From: Candidatus Pacearchaeota archaeon
Lineage (GTDB): Archaea; Nanobdellota; Nanobdellia; Pacearchaeales; GW2011-AR1
Reading direction: 5' to 3'
Length of the DNA stretch: 32,830 nucleotides
NCBI GenBank assembly: GCA_018304145.1
Contig: JAGVWU010000012.1
Span: 1 to 32,830, forward strand
Shown: one piece after another, positions 22,893-29,697 of the stretch
How the letters are laid out: the number at the start of each line of letters is the position of its first letter
How positions within the stretch are numbered: the stretch's first letter is position 1
Made by a program: the position numbers and the translations under genes
The notes under the pieces: model-generated
What the model saw: only the letters and a program-made list of their open reading frames with translations
Databases searched by the model: none
What the model was told of the DNA's origin: nothing

Positions 22893-23800
22893 TCGGCTTC
22901 TTTGATTTTTAATTTATCTTCTAATCCTAATTTCTCTAATAATTCCTTGTATCTGTTTCTTATTGTGACTTCTGTAATTCCTGCAACATCTGCAACTTCC
23001 CTTTGTGTTTTCTTTTCATTGTTTAATAATGCTGCAACATACAATCCTGCAGCAGCTATTCCTGCTGGACCTCTGCCAGAGGTTAGTTCACTTCCTTCTG
23101 CTTTTTTTAATATTTTTAATGCCTCATTTTGTGTTTTTGGGGAAAGTTTTAAGACAGAAGCAAATCTATGAATATAATCTTTAGGAGAGGAGGGGGTTAC
23201 TTTAATTGCTAATTTTCTTATGATAAACCTGTATGTTCTTCCTATTTCTTTTCTTTCTACATCAGAAGCAGCTGAAATTTCATCTAAAGTTCTTGGAATA
23301 TTATAGCTTCTGCAAGCTGCATAAATGCAGGCTGCTATCACTGATTCCATACTTCTTCCTCTTACTAGTCCTCTCTGCAAAACAAATTGATAAATTCTGG
23401 AAGCTTCGTCTTTAACAACCTCGGGCAGATTAAGGAAAGAAGCTACTCTTCTTAATTCAGTCATTGCTAATCTTAAATTTCTTTCAATTGAAGTTGAAAC
23501 TCTTTCCTGCCATTTTTTTAATCTTAAGAACTTTCTTGTTGAGCCAGCGTCTAGTTTGTAAATATCAGAAATTTCTCCAACATTAGTTGTAAGTCCCTTA
23601 TCAAATTTTTGCATTGATAATGGTGCACCACCTCTTCCTTTTTTCTCTCCTGAATCAAAACTTCCCTGAAGTTCTTGAGAGGTATCAACCATTTTTTCTT
23701 CAACAATAGTTCCACAATCATTGCAGAAAACTTCTCCTCTCTGCTCGTCCCAAGTAAGACTTACACTTCCACATTCAGGGCATCTTTTAACATTTGTCAT
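22862..23800 (-). CDS. tfb: Transcription initiation factor TFB (TFIIB)
   Basis: TFB recruits RNA polymerase to TBP-TATA complexes and helps open promoters. The 312-aa length is normal. The N-terminal zinc ribbon is RCPECGSVSLTWDEQRGEVFCNDCG (C-x-x-C...C-x-x-C, residues 7-29). The B-reader/linker KGRGGAPLSMQKFDKGLTT follows. Two cyclin repeats come after, the first around ERNLRLAMTELRRVASFLNLP and the second around DYIHRFASVLKLSPKTQNEA, with the BRE-contacting helix REVADVAGITEVTIRNRYKEL at the end. The final residues lie within a direct repeat. It is the only TFB in the window. Confidence 0.96.
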   Translation of the reverse strand: MTNVKRCPECGSVSLTWDEQRGEVFCNDCGTIVEEKMVDTSQELQGSFDSGEKKGRGGAPLSMQKFDKGLTTNVGEISDIYKLDAGSTRKFLRLKKWQERVSTSIERNLRLAMTELRRVASFLNLPEVVKDEASRIYQFVLQRGLVRGRSMESVIAACIYAACRSYNIPRTLDEISAASDVERKEIGRTYRFIIRKLAIKVTPSSPKDYIHRFASVLKLSPKTQNEALKILKKAEGSELTSGRGPAGIAAAGLYVAALLNNEKKTQREVADVAGITEVTIRNRYKELLEKLGLEDKLKIKEAESKASKKKEK

Positions 23801-24055
23801 AGTTAGTATATAAACAAAAATTGTAATTTTGTACAGGTGAAATTTGTTGATGAATAGAATTCATCAATCAAAATTTTAGCAACCTTTATAAACTTAATGG
23901 AGAAATGTTTATAAAGCTTTCTATATATTTGGCTTTGCACAACCTGATACAAGGGTTTAAGGCTACACAGGATTGCGCAAGAGATTAATGAGGGGTGCAC
24001 AAAATTTATTTAAAACCTAAATTTTATTCTATTGAATACCCTGTAGCTTGCTGAA

Positions 24056-24104
24056 ACAAAAAGTATTTTAGTAATTTATTATAAGATTGAAAAATGCTTT
24101 TTGT
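24056..24104. repeat. AAAAAGYA palindromic repeat, copy 2
   Basis: Outer stem ACAAAAAGTATTTT/AAAAATGCTTTTTGT with one wobble. The interior TAGTAATTTATTATAAGATT is identical to copy 3 at 24951 over this stretch. Confidence 0.75.
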
Positions 24105-24404
24105 TTGTGGTAATGAAAGCTAAAGAAAACCTATTCAGGTATTTTAATAATTTGAAAATTTATTTTAAAACTCACAAGTTAGTTTTTTGAGTTGGTTAAG
24201 TTTTGACAATTGAGGATAGAATTATGAACAGAAGCTTCACTTTTTCTTTTTACACACTAACAAGAAAAAAGAAATTTTTGGCTGTCAAAGATGACAAAGA
24301 TTTTAATAGAATATAAAGATGCCCTAGAGCCTGCTTTTTTGGAGGTTCACTTAAAATTTCAATAATTCTTACAAGAATAATGACAAGAATTTTAAATAAA
24401 TTTA

Positions 24405-24680
24405 ATGCAAACTTCTGAAAATTTAAAAGAGGAAGACAAGGATGGCAAGTCCTTGTAAGATGTTTCAAGATTCTATAAAGAATTTGTATAAAATCCTGAA
24501 ATCAAGCCTTTTTCGTCCACCTCTTTGATATATAGAGATATATCAGATAAATTAAAACATAAAGAAATACTTAAAGATTTCTGTGATACAGAAAAAAGTT
24601 TCAAATTATTTAAAAAATATAATGTGGATTATGATTTAATACCTGCAACTATCAGTGAAAAATACTTCTATTATTGTTAA
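24405..24680 (+). pseudogene. Decayed coding frame of unknown origin
   Basis: One reading frame runs from ATG 24405 to TAA 24680 with two internal TAA stops. It reads MQTSENLKEEDKDGKSL*, DVSRFYKEFV*, then a long coding-like tail containing SLIYRDISDKLKHKEILKDF and YNVDYDLIPATISEKY. Amino-acid composition of the tail is natural for protein. A decayed mobile-element gene is possible, but no transposase motif is visible, so no function is assigned. Confidence 0.4.
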
Positions 24681-24950
24681 TCATGCAACACAGCAGCTAA
24701 TCTGACATTGGGCAGGTATAGAGGTTAGATTTTTAATATTATAATGAACTAGTTATTTAGGATGTTTTTTATTCAGAGTAAAAAGAAAACTATATCTCTC
24801 AAGAATTTTTAATTTTTGACGACTATCAGGAATTTACATTCCTGAAGTTTTAAGATTTAGTTTAGATTACTTACTCTTTTTTACTCAATTTTTAATACCA
24901 TCTTTTATTTTAAGTTAAATTTGTAAGATGCTATTAAAAAGCTTCACAGA

Positions 24951-24997
24951 TTAAAAGCATTTTTAGTAATTTATTATAAGATTGAAAATGCCTTTAA
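24951..24997. repeat. AAAAGCATTT palindromic repeat, copy 3
   Basis: TTAAAAGCATTTT...AAAATGCCTTTAA stem around the same TAGTAATTTATTATAAGATT interior as copy 2. The stem ends differ from copy 2 and the differences still mostly pair. Confidence 0.75.
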
Positions 24998-25241
24998 TTT
25001 CCAAATCCATAACAAATCCTAAGGATTTGGTGATAACATTAATACGGCACCTAGTCTAAACCACGAGATTAACTACAGATGTAAAATTCATGTTTATTTT
25101 TAATTAGAAATATTCTTAACTAGCCAATATAAATTATCCTGTTAATTTTACCACTTTATACTCGTCCTACATAAAATTCATAATCTAATAAAATTAATAG
25201 AACACAATTAATTTTATTAACTTTCTCAACTAAATTCAACT

Positions 25242-26318
25242 ATGGTTGAAGTTCAAATTATAAAAAACAGAATAATAGAGGTGTTAAAAAGAAGAGGTCC
25301 GAGTCTGCCTATTCAAATAGCAGGTGAAATAAAACAGAACTCTATATTCACCTCCGCATTTTTATCAGAATTAGCTGATGAAAAAAAAATAAAAACAAGC
25401 GCTTTAATGGTCGGAGGCTCTCACTTATATCTTTTAGATGGGCAAGAAGACCAGCTGGAAAAATTCACTAAATATCTTCATCCAAAAGAAGCAGAAGCTT
25501 TTCTTTTGTTAAAAAATAACAAGATTTTGAAAGAATCTGAACAAGAGCCTGCAATAAGAGTTGCATTAAAGGAAATAAGAGATTTTGCAGAAAGCTTCAA
25601 AAATGACAATGATGTTTATTGGAAACTTATTCTCACATCAAATTCAGAAATAGAATCTCTTTTTCAGCAAAAATCAAGCAAACAGGAAATGGTTGAAGAG
25701 AAAGCAGAAAAAAAGGAGGAGAGAACAGAAATATCCAAACAAGAAAAAACAGCAAATGTCCAGCCTTTTAATTTACAAAAATCCGAATTTACTATTCAAG
25801 AGAAAATAACAGAGATACAAGAAAAAATAGAGCAAGAACTTACTGTCAAAGAAGAGCAAAACCCAGAAAAAATAAAAAAAGGGCAATCTTCTTTTTTGCA
25901 AAAAAATGAATTTACTGTAAGAAAAATAAAAAGGCCGAAAGAAATTGAAATCATGTTTGATAATCCTCTTGTTCAAAAGATAGAAAAACCAAAAAAAGAC
26001 AAGCCAAAATCAGAATTTGTTCTAAATGTAATAAAGTCTTTAGAAAAAATAAGCTTTAAAATAATTGAAGAAAAAGAGCATAAACTCAAAGAATATCTTG
26101 CATTAGTAGAAGTAAATTCACCTTTAGGCCCTATAATTTTTTTAACCCAAGCAAAAGATAAACAAACCATCAATGACTTGGATCTTCAAAAACTTCTTTC
26201 TGATGCTCAATCAATACCTCTTCCTGCATTAATGCTTTATACAGGAAATCTGACAAAAAAATCCATAGAGTATGCTGAAAAATACTCTTCTATATTAAAA
26301 ATCAAGAAAATTGAATAA
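25242..26318 (+). CDS. Winged-helix protein with charged linker and alpha/beta C-terminal domain
   Basis: A 358-aa protein. Residues 1-75 look like a winged helix: IIEVLKRRGPSLPIQIAGEI, FTSAFLSELADEKKIKTS, and a wing GGSHLYLLDG. Residues 140-245 are a Lys/Glu linker with two copies of the palindromic element, encoding QPFNLQKSEFTIQEK and QSSFLQKNEFTVRK. Residues 255-358 form an alpha/beta domain (FVLNVIKSLEKISFKIIEEK, YLALVEVNSPLGPIIFLTQAKD, PALMLYTGNL) that resembles a restriction-endonuclease-like fold in layout. Catalytic residues cannot be assigned with confidence. It lies upstream of eS17-Alba. A DNA/RNA-binding role is inferred. Confidence 0.6.
   Translation: MVEVQIIKNRIIEVLKRRGPSLPIQIAGEIKQNSIFTSAFLSELADEKKIKTSALMVGGSHLYLLDGQEDQLEKFTKYLHPKEAEAFLLLKNNKILKESEQEPAIRVALKEIRDFAESFKNDNDVYWKLILTSNSEIESLFQQKSSKQEMVEEKAEKKEERTEISKQEKTANVQPFNLQKSEFTIQEKITEIQEKIEQELTVKEEQNPEKIKKGQSSFLQKNEFTVRKIKRPKEIEIMFDNPLVQKIEKPKKDKPKSEFVLNVIKSLEKISFKIIEEKEHKLKEYLALVEVNSPLGPIIFLTQAKDKQTINDLDLQKLLSDAQSIPLPALMLYTGNLTKKSIEYAEKYSSILKIKKIE
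25761..25797 (+). repeat. In-frame palindromic element, copy E
   Basis: CAGCC, a weak TTTT/AAAA stem, then GAATTTACTATTCAAGA. The right flank matches copy C (GAACCTGCTATCCAAGA) at 13 of 17 positions. It encodes QPFNLQKSEFTIQ. Confidence 0.5.
25882..25918 (+). repeat. In-frame palindromic element, copy F
   Basis: GCAATC, stem TTC-TTTTTT/AAAAAA-GAA, then TTTACTGT. The left flank matches copy C and the right flank matches copy E. It encodes QSSFLQKNEFTV. Confidence 0.5.
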
Positions 26319-26337
26319 AAACAATAATATTTAAAAA

Positions 26338-26392
26338 CATCAAAAATTTACAATTTTTGTGGCTTAAAAATTATTTAGAAGAATTTTTAAAC
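26338..26392 (+). repeat. 55-bp inverted repeat, left copy, upstream of eS17
   Basis: The sequence has two hairpins, CAAAAATT/AATTTTTG and TTAAAAATT/AATTTTTAA, joined by GTGG. It is matched in inverted orientation at 27536-27593, including an identical GTGGCTTAAAAATT and GAATTTTTAAAC. The right end provides a TATA-like ATTTTTAAAC about 45 bases before eS17. Confidence 0.7.
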
Positions 26393-26435
26393 CTTAAAAA
26401 TAAGCTAGTATTATAGCAAAATTTAGAATTATGAA

Positions 26436-26633
26436 ATGGGACGTATAAAATCAAAAATTGTCAAAAGAACAGCCAAAACACTGATAAGCATAGAAAATAA
26501 TAAATTTACTGATAAGTATGAAGATAATAAAAAACTATTAACGGGTTTAATGCCCAGTAAAAAAGTGAGAAATCAGGTAGCAGGTTATATTGCAAGGCTA
26601 AAAAAAATAGGAACTAAAGCAAAAACAGAGTAA
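26436..26633 (+). CDS. rps17e: Small-subunit ribosomal protein eS17
   Basis: The 65-aa protein matches the archaeal eS17: MGRIKSKIVKRTAKTLI, the NKFTDKYEDNKKLLTG centre and SKKVRNQVAGYIARLKKIG. It is a 30S head protein. Length is at the short archaeal norm. Alba starts two bases after its stop, so both are almost certainly one transcript. The promoter probably lies within the inverted-repeat segment ending at 26392. Confidence 0.93.
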   Translation: MGRIKSKIVKRTAKTLISIENNKFTDKYEDNKKLLTGLMPSKKVRNQVAGYIARLKKIGTKAKTE

Positions 26634-26635
26634 TA

Positions 26636-26968
26636 ATGACAGAAAAACCAGAGACTTCAGAAAGTGAACCTTCAATACCCCAACCAGGTGATGATAATAT
26701 AATTTTTGTAGGCATAAAACCTTTTATGAATTACGTTACAGGTGTGGTGATGCAATTCAAAAATAAGGGGCAAAAAGAAGTTATTGTTTCTGCAAGAGGA
26801 AAATTTATTTCAAAAGCAGTGGATATAACAGAAGTTGCAAGAAGAACTTTTTTAAAGGATGAAAATATCTGTGTAAAAAATATAAAGATATCAAGCGAAC
26901 AATTCGAAAATAAGGAAGGAAAAAGAATTTTTGTTTCTGCCATAGAAATTATTTTAGTGAAAGAGTAA
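26636..26968 (+). CDS. albA: Alba DNA/RNA-binding protein
   Basis: Alba is an abundant archaeal nucleic-acid-binding dimer. After a disordered, acidic N-terminus (residues 1-20), the 110-aa protein has the IF3-C-like fold: NIIFVGIKPFMNYVTGVVMQF, KEVIVSARGKFISKAVDITEVARR and KRIFVSAIEIILVKE. The usual acetylatable loop lysine (VGxKPxMNYV) is present. It is coupled to eS17 by a two-base gap. Confidence 0.94.
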   Translation: MTEKPETSESEPSIPQPGDDNIIFVGIKPFMNYVTGVVMQFKNKGQKEVIVSARGKFISKAVDITEVARRTFLKDENICVKNIKISSEQFENKEGKRIFVSAIEIILVKE

Positions 26969-27014
26969 AATAGCCAATTTTTTTATAAAAAATAATTTTT
27001 TTTAAAAAGAATAA

Positions 27015-27023
27015 TTTTAAATA
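27015..27023 (+). promoter_or_regulatory. TATA box of the poly-lysine mini-ORF
   Basis: TTTTAAATA predicts a start near 27045, giving a leader of about 33 bases that contains a strong GGAGAGGTGA ribosome-binding site. Confidence 0.5.
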
Positions 27024-27077
27024 CTCTTTTTACTTCATTTTATTAATAATTTTAAAAAGGAGAGGTGATTAAAAAAC

Positions 27078-27107
27078 ATGGCAAAGAAAAAAAAGAAAAA
27101 AAGATAG
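27078..27107 (+). CDS. Nine-residue poly-lysine mini-ORF with its own promoter, RBS and terminator
   Basis: ATG 27078 to TAG 27107 encodes MAKKKKKKR. It is preceded by AAAAAGGAGAGGTGA, the best Shine-Dalgarno sequence in the window (about 10 bases to the ATG), and by a TATA box. A 7-bp hairpin plus T-tract follows at once. The parts make a complete transcription unit. It could be a real micropeptide, a leader/attenuator with nothing on the same strand to control, or the remnant of a longer basic protein. Six Lys codons in a row could stall ribosomes. Confidence 0.5.
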   Translation: MAKKKKKKR

Positions 27108-27152
27108 TTCTTGTGAAAGAACTTAAAATTTTTTATTTTTTATTTTTTTATA
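27106..27152 (+). terminator. Hairpin plus T-tract terminator
   Basis: AGTTCTT/AAGAACT with loop GTGA (27106-27123), overlapping the TAG stop, followed by runs of T (TTTTTTATTTTTTATTTTTTT). It would end the eS17-Alba/mini-ORF transcripts. Confidence 0.65.
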
Positions 27153-27185
27153 TAATATCCAAAATTTATTAAATTTTTAAATAAA

Positions 27186-27515
27186 CTAGTGTTTATTTTT
27201 TTGGTTTTTGTTTGATTTTATCTGACTTGACAGAAGTCTCTTCTTTAGTATCCGAGGGGATTTCTTTATCAATAAATTTAATTTCTCATCAATTTCATTG
27301 ATTTTGTGATACATCTTGTCTATTCTTTTATTTCTTATAATCCCAAAAATGCTTTTTGCAATTAAAAAAATAATATAGATAATAAAAATAATTCCTACCG
27401 TTTTAAAAATGGTAATTAGATTAGCAAACTTCGAAACCAATTCAGGAGGCATAGCATTTATAGAAGAATTTAAATTCAAAATGTCTTTCATATCTGTTAA
27501 ATTAATATCTGCCAT
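27186..27515 (-). CDS. Small membrane protein with one span and cytoplasmic coiled coil
   Basis: 109 aa. A polar N-terminus (about residues 1-32) precedes a long hydrophobic span FKTVGIIFIIYIIFLIAKSIFGII (about 37-60), then a basic helical segment KMYHKINEIDEKLNLLIKK that fits a coiled coil, and a basic tail. No enzymatic motif. The start is supported by a TTTTTAAAC box centred about 28 bases upstream, inside the inverted repeat at 27536-27593. The function is unknown. Confidence 0.6.
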   Translation of the reverse strand: MADINLTDMKDILNLNSSINAMPPELVSKFANLITIFKTVGIIFIIYIIFLIAKSIFGIIRNKRIDKMYHKINEIDEKLNLLIKKSPRILKKRLLSSQIKSNKNQKNKH

Positions 27516-27535
27516 GATATCATTAAAAACTTGAA

Positions 27536-27593
27536 GTTTAAAAATTCTTTTATAGAATTTTTAAGCCACAAAATTTGATAAAAATTTTGATGT
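27536..27593 (-). repeat. 55-bp inverted repeat, right copy
   Basis: On the minus strand this reads like 26338-26392, with hairpins CAAAATTT/AAATTTTG and AAAAATTCT/AGAATTTTT. It supplies the TATA box of the gene at 27515. Together the two copies bracket eS17, Alba, the mini-ORF and this gene. Confidence 0.7.
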
Positions 27594-27625
27594 TTAAAAG
27601 GGTTTTCAATAAGTTTTTAAGTTAT

Positions 27626-27712
27626 AGGATAAGAAATTAATTTCAGGATAATTTACCCTTTCTTATCCTGCCTATCAAGGAAAAAATTTTCCGAAAATTT
27701 ATTTCCTTTGAT
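27626..27712. repeat. Two adjacent long hairpins upstream of the CAT tRNA
   Basis: AGGATAAGAAA/TTTCTTATCCT is an 11-bp perfect stem (27626-27669). ATCAAGGAAA/TTTCCTTTGAT (27674-27712) encloses AAATTTTC/GAAAATTT. The spacer 27516-27873 holds no gene. Confidence 0.65.
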
Positions 27713-27841
27713 ATAATAAATAAGGTTTATATTTTTACATTGTTTAATTCCCTTTTTAATTTGATAGATTAATATATAATTAATGAATAACTGTGGAGAA
27801 GTCTAGAATGATGAGACTTCAGAACAGGCAAGTATCAAAGG

Positions 27842-27850
27842 TTTTTTAAA
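27842..27850 (+). promoter_or_regulatory. TATA box of the CAT tRNA
   Basis: TTTTTTAAA is centred about 28 bases before the tRNA 5' end. Confidence 0.5.
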
Positions 27851-27873
27851 CCAAATCTATTTTGTATTTTCAA

Positions 27874-27945
27874 GGCTCCATAGCTCAGTGGCAGAGCGCG
27901 TCTCTCATAAGGACGAGGTCCCGAGCTCAATCCTCGGTGGAGCCA
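27874..27945 (+). tRNA. tRNA with anticodon CAT (elongator Met or Ile2)
   Basis: Acceptor stem GGCTCCA/TGGAGCC with discriminator A, D-arm TAGCTCAGTGGCAGAGC, anticodon stem CGTCT/GGACG with loop CTCATAA, and T-arm CCGAGCTCAATCCTCGG. The anticodon stem lacks the three G-C pairs of initiators, so it is elongator Met or an Ile2 tRNA whose C34 would be modified to agmatidine. Sequence alone does not decide. Confidence 0.92.
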
Positions 27946-27971
27946 TATTCTATCCAAAAGTTTATAATTAA

Positions 27972-27982
27972 ATTTATAAATA
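27972..27982 (+). promoter_or_regulatory. TATA box of the methyltransferase gene
   Basis: ATTTATAAATA is centred 25 bases before ATG 28002. Confidence 0.5.
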
Positions 27983-28001
27983 ATATTTAGTCTCAAAAAT
28001 C

Positions 28002-28481
28002 ATGTATTTACCTTATAATTCAAGAAGACAAGAGTGGGAAAACCGAAAACAATCAGGTCCTGACAGTGATTCAGAAATGGTTCTAAATTATATACAACGT
28101 AAATTTCCAGATGCAAAAGATTTTTTAGATTTAGGGATGTGTAATGCAGGCCTTGTTAAAAAGTTAAGAGAATTAGGAAAGAATGCAATAGGGATTGATT
28201 TAAGAGTTCGAACTTGTGATGAATTGGTTGTTGCAGATGCAAGAAATCTTCCTTTTAAAGATAAAAGTTTTGATATAGTTACTGAAATTATGTTATTAGC
28301 TGATATGGATGACTTTCAATCTCTTCCTTTAACTGAACTTAAAAAAGTCATTTTAGAAACAAGAAGAGTTCTAAGAACAGGCGGAGTTTTTATTACTATG
28401 CCTTATGCACATTTATCTAGAACATACTTTAATAAAATTCTTTTTGAAGATTTAGATGTGTGGGGAGTTTATCAGAAGTAA
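28002..28481 (+). CDS. Class I SAM-dependent methyltransferase
   Basis: A 159-aa Rossmann methyltransferase. Motif I is FLDLGMCNAGLVKKL (about residues 41-55; the usual G-x-G-x-G is reduced), the acidic strand end is IGIDLR, followed by VVADARNLPFKDKSFDIVTEIM (motifs III/IV) and a RRVLRTGGVFITMPY motif VI region. It resembles the Methyltransf_11 type with a short C-terminus. The substrate is unknown. Its stop abuts the end of the AMMECR1 gene on the other strand with no gap. Confidence 0.83.
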   Translation: MYLPYNSRRQEWENRKQSGPDSDSEMVLNYIQRKFPDAKDFLDLGMCNAGLVKKLRELGKNAIGIDLRVRTCDELVVADARNLPFKDKSFDIVTEIMLLADMDDFQSLPLTELKKVILETRRVLRTGGVFITMPYAHLSRTYFNKILFEDLDVWGVYQK

Positions 28482-29033
28482 TTATTCTTCTTTTATACTT
28501 TTAACTTCATAATACCATATTTCAGAATCTTTCCAGTCATTTTTATCTAAACCTGCTTTTCTTGAAAGATTCTCAAGAAATTCTGTTTTATCTGGAATCT
28601 CCTTCCAAACTTGAGGAAGAAAAGTGGAAGAATAAAACCCTTTTTTAAGAATAATTCCCATTTTCTTATCCATTTTCTTAAGCAGATCATTATAATCTCT
28701 AAAATATATTTTTTTAGGAGCAGAAAGAACAGATATTTCTATTTTTATGTTGTTTAATTCAGAAGAGGAAAGAGGCAGGAACCTAGGGTCTCTGAAAGCA
28801 GCGCTTATGGAATTATCAACAATATCTTTCCAAAGTTCCTGATGAGGATTTAGGCTTCCAATGCAACCTCTCAGTTCACCATCTTCAGTTAGAGTAATGA
28901 AACATGCTTTTTTTTCAGAATATTTTCTCTTTATATCTTTAGAAATGTCTAATTTTTCTCTATTAAATTGAGATTTTAAAGTATTCCTTGCTAACTCTAA
29001 AAGCAGACTATTTTTTTTATTTTTTTCTTGCAT
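28482..29033 (-). CDS. amrA: AMMECR1 family protein (AmmeMemoRadiSam system protein A)
   Basis: A 183-aa AMMECR1-domain protein. Diagnostic segments are ACFITLTEDGELRGCIGSLNP (the invariant LRGCIG, about residues 43-63), ISAAFRDPRF, IKIEISVLSAPKKI and STFLPQVWKEIPDKTEFLENL. The family co-occurs with MEMO and a radical SAM enzyme, both of which are in this window. The biochemical role of the trio has not been firmly established to my knowledge. It starts 11 bases after the DUF2061 gene, probably in one transcript. Confidence 0.93.
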   Translation of the reverse strand: MQEKNKKNSLLLELARNTLKSQFNREKLDISKDIKRKYSEKKACFITLTEDGELRGCIGSLNPHQELWKDIVDNSISAAFRDPRFLPLSSSELNNIKIEISVLSAPKKIYFRDYNDLLKKMDKKMGIILKKGFYSSTFLPQVWKEIPDKTEFLENLSRKAGLDKNDWKDSEIWYYEVKSIKEE

Positions 29034-29044
29034 TTTTCTGTTCT

Positions 29045-29263
29045 TTAGAAAGAAGAGTCCTTATACTTTCCCCATCTTATTTTTTTCCATATTCTTTCAT
29101 GAAGAAAAAATAAAGGAATTTTAATAAGTGTGAGAATAAAACTAAACTTAATCGAAGCGCTTAAATCTCCATAAACAATGTAAACTGCAGCAATAATAAT
29201 TAAAAAAGATATGAATTCCCAGATAAATCCCTTTATAAAACTTCTTAATAATGTTGATGCCAT
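29045..29263 (-). CDS. DUF2061 family membrane protein
   Basis: 72 aa with two spans: FIKGFIWEFISFLIIIAAVYIVYG and a second around SIKFSFILTLIKIPLFFL, ending with FLHERIWKKIRWGKY. The LHER-x-W-x-K-I/W-G ending is characteristic of DUF2061. It is predicted to be in the cytoplasmic membrane; the function is unknown. It is co-directional and nearly contiguous with amrA. Confidence 0.8.
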   Translation of the reverse strand: MASTLLRSFIKGFIWEFISFLIIIAAVYIVYGDLSASIKFSFILTLIKIPLFFLHERIWKKIRWGKYKDSSF

Positions 29264-29306
29264 TTTAAATCTCTTTTTATACTAAACAATAAGAAACAAT
29301 TAATAT

Positions 29307-29540
29307 TTAAAGATTGTTTTTAGAGTGATAATTCACATAAACATCACAATCATTACAAACGGACTCGTTGCAATCTCTGCAAATGTCATTCATCCATCCC
29401 ATAAGCTCATTATCAGTTCTTGGAATCAGCCTATAACATCGCGAAAAATCACTCATTGGATTTGAATCCTCATGAAAACAATCTGTTTGATAAAAGCAAC
29501 AATATCCCTTATCAAAATCTTCACAACTTCTTCTTTTCAA
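29307..29540 (-). CDS. Cys-rich small protein, probably zinc-binding
   Basis: 77 aa with nine Cys: CEDF...CC...C...C, then CRDCNESVCNDC near the C-terminus, two C-x-x-C pairs separated by four residues that could hold zinc or a cluster. The start is TTG at 29540 (no ATG fits before the cysteines). No family recognised. It sits between the radical SAM enzyme and DUF2061/AMMECR1 on the same strand. Confidence 0.55.
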   Translation of the reverse strand: MKRRSCEDFDKGYCCFYQTDCFHEDSNPMSDFSRCYRLIPRTDNELMGWMNDICRDCNESVCNDCDVYVNYHSKNNL

Positions 29541-29551
29541 AATTTTTAATG

Positions 29552-29675
29552 TCAGGAATTAAACCACATCATTTATGATGTGGATTCAATTTTGAGGCTT
29601 TAATTCCTGAGCATCCTAAAAACAAGTGCCTGCCACAAACCACCCCTTTTAAGGTGTGGTGGCACATTGTTTTTT
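29552..29675. repeat. Nested hairpins between the radical SAM and Cys-rich genes
   Basis: Outer stem TCAGGAATTAAA/TTTAATTCCTGA (29552-29610, 12 bp) encloses a 9-bp hairpin CCACATCATTTATGATGTGG. A second imperfect stem, GCCAC.../...GTGGC around a CCCC-TTTTAAGG turn, covers about 29617-29675. The TCAGGAAT/ATTCCTGA stem recurs at 12141 and 24826. The layout also resembles subterminal hairpins of IS200/IS605-type elements, but no transposase is nearby. Confidence 0.65.
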
Positions 29676-29697
29676 TGATTTTAATTCTATTGTCATT

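Larger units (their letters stand above)
23801..25241. other. 1.4-kb gene-poor tract with repeats and a decayed ORF
   Basis: No intact gene is supported; the track ORFs 23803-24000 and 24250-24468 lack coding character. Contents: hairpin TTGATGAAT/ATTCATCAA near 23850, two copies of the AAAAGCATTT repeat (24056, 24951), a broken coding frame (24405-24680), hairpins ACAAGGA/TCCTTGT, TGATATAT/ATATATCA, TCAGGAAT/ATTCCTGA (24826-24845) and CCAAATCC/GGATTTGG (about 25004-25033), and a 13-bp TAATAAAATTAAT/ATTAATTTTATTA stem just upstream of the gene at 25242. Confidence 0.6.

Noticed and set aside
23803-24468. Two minus-strand track ORFs (65 and 72 aa) in the desert
   Set aside because: Composition is Leu/Phe/Cys-rich shadow-like, with no promoter, and the second overlaps a better coding-like frame on the plus strand.
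27800-27840. Possible C/D box sRNA (ATGATGA in a GAAGTCT/AGACTTC stem)
   Set aside because: No D box CTGA at suitable spacing and no second box pair.
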